Assembly (NCBI GenBank): GCA_900772565.1 | Contig: CAAHET010000176.1 | Location: 1-10,731 of the forward strand | Direction: 5' to 3' | Origin: an uncultured Faecalibacterium sp. | GTDB taxonomy: Bacteria > Bacillota > Clostridia > Oscillospirales > Ruminococcaceae | Length of the DNA: 10,731 nt | In this document: in pieces, positions 6,510 through 10,731 of the stretch | Position numbering within the stretch: position 1 is the first letter of the stretch | Layout of the letters: each line of letters opens with the position of its first letter | Made by a program: the position numbers and the translations under genes | The notes under the pieces: generated by a model | Told to the model about the DNA's origin: nothing | What the model saw: the letters and a program-made list of their open reading frames with translations, nothing else | Databases searched by the model: none

Positions 6510-6545
6510 GTGTTCCAGAAACGCCCGCAGGCGTTTCTGGAACAC
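6510..6545. repeat. Perfect 16-bp hairpin
   Basis: Arms 6510-6525 and 6530-6545 pair perfectly around a CGCA loop. The lack of a T-run on either side argues against an intrinsic terminator. It could be a protein binding site, a processing signal or another dispersed palindrome. Confidence 0.65.
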
Positions 6546-6572
6546 AAATATAAAAATCCAGTTCCGCTGATT

Positions 6573-6598
6573 ATGCGCAGAGTGAAAGCGGAGCGCAT
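6573..6598. repeat. ATGCGC/GCGCAT hairpin related to 5243-5272
   Basis: A 6-bp ATGCGC/GCGCAT stem holds a 14-base loop. Aligned without gaps over 36 bases (left 5243-5278, right 6571-6606), it matches the hairpin at the end of the LysR gene at roughly 26 positions, including the loop motif GCGG, so the two appear to be one repeat family. Confidence 0.5.
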
Positions 6599-6617
6599 TC
6601 TAAATCGTCCCCTCCCC

Positions 6618-6647
6618 TTGCACCAAAGCCCCCGGGTGCTATATAAT
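6618..6647 (+). promoter_or_regulatory. Promoter of the small-protein/phosphatase operon
   Basis: TTGCAC (6618-6623) and a perfect TATAAT (6642-6647) are 18 bp apart. The expected start of transcription is ~20 bases before the ribosome binding site (AAGGAGG, 6661-6667), giving a very short leader. Confidence 0.75.
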
Positions 6648-6676
6648 AAGGAAAAACACAAAGGAGGGGCTGTACC

Positions 6677-6889
6677 ATGCCGGAATACCGCGTGCTGCGC
6701 ATTGACGAGCAGCTGTACGGCTGCGAGGAGCTGCCCGCCGGGCAGCCGGTGCTGTGCGATGTGACCCTGCAGGACGCTGCGGGTACTGCCCGCATTCTGC
6801 CCTACCCGGACAAGGAACTGACCCGTCTGGGCATCGACGAGGGGAACACCGTCTGTCTGCTGCCGGACGGCACCCTGCACAAGCTGTAA
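6677..6889 (+). CDS. Small 70-residue protein of unknown function
   Basis: This encodes 70 residues, acidic, with no membrane helix, signal peptide or cysteine motif. The pattern of short strands (YRVLRIDEQ, VLCDVTLQD, TARILPYP, TVCLLPDGTLHKL) suggests a small beta-rich fold. It is a convincing gene: an AAGGAGG lies 9-10 bases before the ATG, a sharp promoter stands just upstream, and its TAA overlaps the ribosome binding site of the phosphatase gene. That overlap suggests translational coupling, so the protein probably works with, or is co-regulated with, the phosphatase. I do not recognise a family. Confidence 0.85.
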   Translation: MPEYRVLRIDEQLYGCEELPAGQPVLCDVTLQDAAGTARILPYPDKELTRLGIDEGNTVCLLPDGTLHKL

Positions 6890-6900
6890 GGAGTAATTTT

Positions 6901-7440
6901 ATGCATAATATCTATTTCACCCGCCACGGCGAGACGGTATGGAACGTGGAAAATAAGATCTGCGGCATGACCGACAGCCCGCTGACCGCCCGCGGGCAGC
7001 AGCAGGCGCGGCAGCTGGGCGAACTTGTCCGGGACAGCGGCCTGCCCATCGACGAGATCTTGTACTCTCCCCTTTCCCGCGCCGCCGACACCGCAAAGGC
7101 CATTGCCGCCGCTACCGGTCTGCCCGCCCGCTGCGAGCCCCGTCTGCGGGAGCAGTGCTTCGGCAAGTACGAGGGCACGCCCCGGGACGGTGCGGAGTTC
7201 CGTATTTCCAAGACCCACTTTGCCGACCGCTATGTAGGCGGCGAGAGCATGATGCAGCTGGCGCAGCGCATCTACAACCTGCTGGACGAACTGAAGGCCG
7301 ACACCGGCAAGACCTACCTGCTGGTGGCGCACAACGGCATCGCCCGGGTGGTGCACTCCTATTTTTACGATATGACCAACGAGGAATACGCCGCTGCGGG
7401 CATCAAAAACTGCCAGCTGATAGAATATACCTTTGAATAA
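6901..7440 (+). CDS. Histidine phosphatase family protein (phosphoglycerate-mutase-like)
   Basis: The 179-residue cytoplasmic protein has the full histidine phosphatase active site: the RHGET motif (residues 8-12, catalytic His9), Arg60 in SPLSRAADTA, the acid Glu84 in LREQCFGKYEG and the second histidine His144 in VAHNG. Members remove phosphate from small molecules or proteins through a phospho-histidine intermediate; the broad family includes cofactor-independent-type sugar phosphatases and alpha-ribazole phosphatase (CobC). Its short length fits the phosphatase branch rather than true dPGM (~250 residues). I chose the ATG at 6901, because AAGGAG (6888-6893) lies 7 bases upstream and MHNIYFTRHGET is the usual N-terminus; the open frame further upstream overlaps the preceding gene. 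It is second in a two-gene operon ending at a strong terminator. The substrate is unknown. Confidence 0.93.
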   Translation: MHNIYFTRHGETVWNVENKICGMTDSPLTARGQQQARQLGELVRDSGLPIDEILYSPLSRAADTAKAIAAATGLPARCEPRLREQCFGKYEGTPRDGAEFRISKTHFADRYVGGESMMQLAQRIYNLLDELKADTGKTYLLVAHNGIARVVHSYFYDMTNEEYAAAGIKNCQLIEYTFE

Positions 7441-7444
7441 CAAG

Positions 7445-7474
7445 GAAAGCCGCCGGGGCCCCGGCGGCTTTCTT
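7445..7474. terminator. Bidirectional terminator between convergent genes
   Basis: A perfect 28-bp palindrome (7445-7472, GAAAGCCGCCGGGG with its complement) is GC-rich at its centre and ends in A/T-rich flanks. It lies 5 bp after the phosphatase stop and 12 bp after the end of the convergent MATE gene, so it can serve both. Confidence 0.85.
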
Positions 7475-7485
7475 GCTATAATGCG

Positions 7486-8835
7486 TCAAATATGACGGTA
7501 ATGGAATTTCTGATCCTTTGTAAGGAACATATACACGGTCACTGCCAGCGTGGCCAGTTCGGCGGCGGTGACGGCCAGCCACACGCCGTCAATGCCCCAG
7601 AGGGCGGGCAGGACGAGCAGCGCGGCCATCTGGAACAGAAACGTGCGCAGAAAAGAGATCAGGGCGCTTGTCACGCCATCGCCCAGCGCCGTGAAGAAGG
7701 AGGACGCATAGATGTTGAAGCCCTTGATGAGGAAGCACAGCGCATACAGCCGGAACGCGCGGCTGGTCAGCGCCAGCAGCTGGTCATCGTAGCCCACAAA
7801 GATGCGCGCCACATAAGGGATGATCACCATGGACGCCGCCGTCAGGGTCACAGACACCACAGCGATGAGGCGCAGGCTCTTCTGGTAAAGATTGTGCACC
7901 TCGGCATGGTTGCGGGCACCGTAATGGAAGCTGACGATGGGCGCACTGCCCACGGCATAGCCCACGAACACCGCCACGAACAGGAAAGCGGCATACATGA
8001 TGACGCCGTAAGCCGCCACGCCGTTTTCCCCGACCAGCCGCAGCAGCTGGAAGTTATACAGGATATTGACCAGCGACATGGAAAGGCTGGTCATCAGTTC
8101 CGAAGAGCCGTTGATGCAGGCATCCCACAGCACGCGACCGTAAAACTGCGTTCTGCACAGGTGCAGACAGCTGGTGTTGTTGTGGTCGATAAAATAAAAC
8201 ACCGGCAGCACGCCGCCCACCAGCTGGCTGATAAGGGTGGCAAGGGCAGCGCCCTCCACGCCCCAGTGCAGCATGCCCACCATTATAACGTCCAGCACCA
8301 TGTTGGTGCAGCCTGCGCCTACGGTGAACCAGAAGCCCAGATGCGGCTTTTCGGCGGTGACAAAAAAGCTCTGGAACAGATTCTGCAAAGCGAAGCCCGG
8401 CAGCGCCAGCATCAGGATGCGCCCATAGCGCACTGCGTAGTCCAGCAGCTCGCCCTTTGCGCCCAGCAGCACGGCGACCGGTCGCAAGAACAGGATGCCC
8501 AGCACGGACAGCACACCAGCCGAGACGAGCGCTGCCCACATAAACATGGAAAAATAGCGGTCGGCTTTTTTCCGGTCGCCCTCACCCAGCGTGATGCCTA
8601 CGATGGCGCTGCCGCCGGTGCCCAGCATAAAGCCGACCGTGCCCAGCATCTGCGGCAGCGGCATGATGAGGTTGATCGCCGCAAAGGCCGTTTTGCCCAC
8701 AAAGTTGGAAACGCACAGGCCATCCACGATGCCGTAGATGGAGGTGAACAGCATGGTGCCGATGCAGGGCAGCACGAACCGCAGCAGGCGGGAATAGTTG
8801 AAATGATCGGACAATTGGATGGTTTTCTTTGGCAT
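7486..8835 (-). CDS. MATE family efflux transporter (MepA-like group)
   Basis: This is a 449-residue polytopic membrane protein of MATE length with a 12-helix pattern in two halves. The N-terminal FVLPCIGTMLFTSIYGIVDG and the GTGGSAIVGITLGEGDRKKA segment (residues ~73-92) are typical of the MepA/DinF-like clostridial group, and TAEKPHLGFWFTVGAGCTNMVLD (~161-183) fits helix 5. MATE proteins export drugs or metabolites using Na+ or H+ gradients. The ATG at 8835 has AGGAGG (8840-8845) only 4 bases upstream, slightly tight but the best choice. It is monocistronic with a strong promoter at 9012-9040 and a ~170-nt structured leader, so expression is probably controlled by premature termination. It is clearly different from the MATE protein at 296-1657. 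The substrate is unknown and may be the ligand sensed by the leader. Confidence 0.94.
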   Translation of the reverse strand: MPKKTIQLSDHFNYSRLLRFVLPCIGTMLFTSIYGIVDGLCVSNFVGKTAFAAINLIMPLPQMLGTVGFMLGTGGSAIVGITLGEGDRKKADRYFSMFMWAALVSAGVLSVLGILFLRPVAVLLGAKGELLDYAVRYGRILMLALPGFALQNLFQSFFVTAEKPHLGFWFTVGAGCTNMVLDVIMVGMLHWGVEGAALATLISQLVGGVLPVFYFIDHNNTSCLHLCRTQFYGRVLWDACINGSSELMTSLSMSLVNILYNFQLLRLVGENGVAAYGVIMYAAFLFVAVFVGYAVGSAPIVSFHYGARNHAEVHNLYQKSLRLIAVVSVTLTAASMVIIPYVARIFVGYDDQLLALTSRAFRLYALCFLIKGFNIYASSFFTALGDGVTSALISFLRTFLFQMAALLVLPALWGIDGVWLAVTAAELATLAVTVYMFLTKDQKFHYRHI

Positions 8836-8865
8836 AGATCCTCCTTTTCCGAGATCCGTATATGC

Positions 8866-8993
8866 AAAAAGGCCGGATAAGAACCACCGCTCCGGTGCAT
8901 TCCCTCTTCTGCTGCGGCACTACGGTGCCCACAGCCTCCGGGAAGCACGAACGATGACATCTTATCCGGCCTTTCAATTACGTTGAAACAGCC
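8866..8993 (-). promoter_or_regulatory. Structured leader of the MATE gene: candidate attenuator or riboswitch
   Basis: On the minus strand a perfect 15-bp stem (8960-8974 with 8868-8882) encloses a ~77-base domain and ends in UUUUUGC, like a terminator. Inside are an imperfect stem (GUGCUUCCC with GGGAAUGCAC) and a hairpin GGCAC-CGUA-GUGCC flanked by GCUG/CAGC. Just upstream, GGCUGUUUCAA (8983-8993) can pair with UUGAAAGGCC (8968-8977). That 3' arm shares AAAGGCC with the terminator-like stem, so the two folds exclude each other. I could not match it to TPP, FMN, SAM, lysine, cobalamin, fluoride, guanidine, ZTP, T-box or THF consensus elements from memory. Control by an unknown ligand or by a leader peptide is possible. 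Confidence 0.6.
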
Positions 8994-9011
8994 CTCCGAT
9001 GAGCGAAAAAC

Positions 9012-9040
9012 AGTATAACAAAGTTTATTTTTTATGTCAA
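9012..9040 (-). promoter_or_regulatory. Strong promoter of the MATE leader transcript
   Basis: On the minus strand a perfect TTGACA (9035-9040) and TATACT (9012-9017) are 17 bp apart. Transcription should start near 9005, giving a leader of about 170 nt before the MATE start codon. A near-consensus promoter with a long leader fits control after initiation. Confidence 0.88.
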
Positions 9041-9082
9041 CCCCAGTTTTGCATCACTCCGCCGCAAAGTGTAAAACACGAC

Positions 9083-9125
9083 AAAAGAGAACCCCCGCTG
9101 CGAATGCAGCGGGGGTTCTCTTTTT
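9083..9125 (-). terminator. Terminator after jetC and the possible small RNA
   Basis: A perfect 16-bp stem (9086-9101 with 9106-9121) has a 4-base loop, with an A-run on one side and T-run on the other, so it functions on both strands. On the minus strand it ends transcripts from the jetC-like gene and from the promoter at 9206-9233. It also insulates the MATE promoter. Confidence 0.92.
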
Positions 9126-9199
9126 GAGCAAGGGTGGGGTGACGATTCCCACATCTCCTAACAATGGGCGACGGCTGCCTGTTCCGTCCTCCGTTGCTT
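9086..9199 (-). ncRNA. Possible small RNA (~115 nt) of unknown identity
   Basis: A promoter (9206-9233) and an intrinsic terminator (9083-9125) on the same strand bracket ~115 bp with no gene of plausible start. The transcript could close as a rod: GCAA near its 5' end pairs with UUGC (9127-9130) before the terminator, and a GACGG/CCGUC hairpin or a GACG/CGUC long-range pairing can form inside. I could not identify it as tmRNA, 6S, RNase P or SRP RNA. It may instead be an untranslated 3' part of the jetC transcript. Confidence 0.4.
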
Positions 9200-9205
9200 A
9201 TTTTT

Positions 9206-9233
9206 ATTATAGCATAAAGCGTGTATCGATCAA
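9206..9233 (-). promoter_or_regulatory. Promoter overlapping the jetC stop codon
   Basis: On the minus strand TTGATC (9228-9233) and a perfect TATAAT (9206-9211) are 16 bp apart. The -35 box covers the stop codon of the upstream ATPase gene. The only thing it can drive before the terminator is the ~115-bp stretch described as a possible small RNA. Confidence 0.6.
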
Positions 9234-10731
9234 GTTTCTTCATGCTCTGCCGCAACGCGGACAAAGGGTGCGATGGCGTTGGCGTCGCCGTGGCGGACGA
9301 TGGAGTAGGTGATATCGCAGTAGGGCTGGATGGCGGTGCTCTTTTCCACGGTGGAGATGAGCAGTACCTGCAATTGCAGACGGCGGAACAGCTCCATCAT
9401 GGGGCGGATGCGGTCGCTGGTCATCTTGCTGAAGGCTTCGTCCAGCAGCACCAGACGGATGCTGTTCTCGCTCTTCTGGTAGATCTGCAAAAGGCTGGCG
9501 CAGATGGCCACATAGAAGGGTGCCTGATTCTCGCCGCCGGAGGAATCGCGGCTGACGCGGGACAGATACGCCTGCTGCCCGGTGACCTGATTGGTCACCT
9601 TGATATCGTAGTCCAGATAGGTGCGGTAGTCCACATAGTCCGAAAGGGTGGCACCGGCGGCGGTGCGTCTCTCCTGCCGGACGCGGGTGTTCTCGTCCAC
9701 GTCCGCCATGATCTTTTCCATCAGCTCGTCCACCTGACGCTCGTAGGCGGGGTCGGCGGTGGCGGCAAGGTTGTCCAGAGAGTCGCCCTCGGTCATCTGC
9801 TGGTTGCCTTTGTCCACGATGACCTGATAGAACGCCGCCAGCTGCGGGTCGCGGCTGGGTTCCAGCTCAAAGCGGTAGACTTCCTCGCCGTAGGTCAGCT
9901 GCTCCATGACCTTGTTCAGTTCTCGGAACTGCCGCCGGGCGTTGAAGATATCGTCCTTCATGCGGAACAGGATATCCTTGCGGAAGCGGTCCTTGCAGTC
10001 CCGCTGCGCCTGCTCCAGCCGGGCGGCGTAGCGCTCCAAGTCGATGCGCACAAGGCTTTCGTGCTGGGCGCGGTACTGTTCCAGCCCGGCAAGGCCCAAG
10101 GGATAATCGCAGACATAGCGCTGGTTGTAGGCCTTCTGCGCCGGCTCCAGCGTGCTGTTCAGGTAGACGGTCAGGGCATCGTCCAGCTTGGCCTGTGCTT
10201 TTTCAGCGGCCTGCGCGGCGGCGCGAGGAGACTTGTCCGGCCCGGTCAGCGCCTGCTGACGGCTGCGGGAGAGGGGCTCCACCAGCGGGTGGGCGGCAAA
10301 AAAGCTCTCTGCGGCCTGTGCACTCTTTTCGGCGGTGTCCACTGCCTTCTGCTGCTCGGTCTCGCAGGAGGATATCTGTTTTTCGCACACGCGCAGGTCG
10401 CCGCCGGTCTGCTCCACAGCGGTGCGGGCGGCTTCCCATGCGGCTTCGCGCACCTCTTCCTCCTTATACAGCTGCTGCAGCAGGGGGTTCTCGCGGCACT
10501 CCGCCAGCTTTGCGGCCTGTTCCTCCACCGCCGCACGGGCGACGGTCAGGGCGGCGCGGGCGTCCCACAAAGTGGCAAGCTCTTCCAGCGTGGTGCCGCG
10601 CAAAAGGGTCTGGTACTGGCTGTAGGCGGCTTTCAAGTTCTGCTCTGCCTGTGCGGCGGCGCGCACCTCCTCCGCAAGGGCGTTCATCTCCCCTGCCAGT
10701 GCCCCGGCGCGGGCGCGGCGGGCTTCCAAGC
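9230..10731 (-). CDS. jetC: JetC-like SMC/MukB-type ATPase of a Wadjet system, C-terminal part
   Basis: The visible ~499 residues are the C-terminal part of a larger protein; the frame is open to the window edge, so the start is missing. Residues ~1-140 and ~170-285 are alanine/glutamate-rich and highly helical, as expected for a coiled coil returning to the head. The C-terminal head carries the ABC signature SSGGE (~396-400) in RVSRDSSGGENQAPFYVAI, a Walker B strand with catalytic glutamate (RLVLLDEAFSKM, ~425-436) and a STVEKS switch (~459-464). This combination is typical of the SbcC/MukB-like JetC subunit of Wadjet, which with JetA, JetB and the nuclease JetD extrudes and cuts circular plasmids. 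Full JetC is about 1,100 residues. No jetD follows downstream; the gene ends at a terminator, so the partners must lie beyond the right edge. MksF/EptC or an unassigned relative are alternatives. Confidence 0.75.
   Translation of the reverse strand, partial: LEARRARAGALAGEMNALAEEVRAAAQAEQNLKAAYSQYQTLLRGTTLEELATLWDARAALTVARAAVEEQAAKLAECRENPLLQQLYKEEEVREAAWEAARTAVEQTGGDLRVCEKQISSCETEQQKAVDTAEKSAQAAESFFAAHPLVEPLSRSRQQALTGPDKSPRAAAQAAEKAQAKLDDALTVYLNSTLEPAQKAYNQRYVCDYPLGLAGLEQYRAQHESLVRIDLERYAARLEQAQRDCKDRFRKDILFRMKDDIFNARRQFRELNKVMEQLTYGEEVYRFELEPSRDPQLAAFYQVIVDKGNQQMTEGDSLDNLAATADPAYERQVDELMEKIMADVDENTRVRQERRTAAGATLSDYVDYRTYLDYDIKVTNQVTGQQAYLSRVSRDSSGGENQAPFYVAICASLLQIYQKSENSIRLVLLDEAFSKMTSDRIRPMMELFRRLQLQVLLISTVEKSTAIQPYCDITYSIVRHGDANAIAPFVRVAAEHEET

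Noticed and set aside
6754..6900. An N-terminal extension of the phosphatase frame
   Set aside because: It overlaps the small gene out of frame and lacks a ribosome binding site. The ATG at 6901 gives the canonical start just before RHGET.
7492..8880. A 462-codon open frame antisense to the second MATE gene
   Set aside because: It is a low-complexity H/Q/R/A-rich translation without a start signal, while the opposite strand encodes a clear MATE protein.
8598..8977. Long frames starting in the MATE leader as leader peptides
   Set aside because: They have no proper ribosome binding site, and run far into the MATE gene in another frame instead of ending in the leader.
9127..9199. SRP (4.5S) RNA in the possible small RNA, because of ACGGAACAGGCAGCC
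   Set aside because: The GGAA would not be closed by pairing bases and the conserved AGCAG side is not present, so the universal SRP tetraloop domain is missing.

Overview
The window reads as chromosomal DNA of a Gram-positive gut anaerobe of the Clostridia, most likely Oscillospiraceae and close to Faecalibacterium. This rests on GC-rich coding sequence, AGGAGG-type ribosome binding sites, sharp sigma-A promoters, U-tailed hairpin terminators, a short-form CstA and gaps filled with GC-rich palindromic repeats. It is an inference; no search was run.

Layout from left to right. Bases 1-282 hold the 3' end of a site-specific recombinase, probably a large serine recombinase, in more AT-rich DNA. 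Its frame runs through a host-like terminator and a promoter, so an integrated element probably ends near base 145. Next come a MATE exporter (296-1657, +), a convergent two-helix membrane protein of unknown function (1717-2733, -), and a CstA-type transporter (3042-4544, -) with a long AT-rich upstream region carrying two dyads, a possible 12-residue leader peptide and a leader hairpin. A LysR regulator (5272-6207, -) sits between two inverted copies of a ~135-bp composite palindromic element, with further repeat units on either side. A promoter at 6618-6647 drives a two-gene operon: a 70-residue unknown protein (6677-6889) and a histidine phosphatase (6901-7440). A second, different MATE exporter (7486-8835, -) has a strong promoter and a ~170-nt structured leader that looks like a transcription attenuator or riboswitch. 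A promoter-to-terminator unit of ~115 bp (9083-9199, -) may encode a small RNA. The right edge (9230-10731, -) is the C-terminal part of an SMC/MukB-like ATPase resembling JetC of the Wadjet anti-plasmid system.

The genes do not form one pathway. The themes are export (two MATE proteins), nutrient uptake (CstA), one local regulator and mobile or defence functions at the two edges (recombinase, JetC-like ATPase). The best candidates for undescribed biology are the MATE leader RNA, the possible small RNA after jetC, and the inverted repeat composites around the LysR gene.
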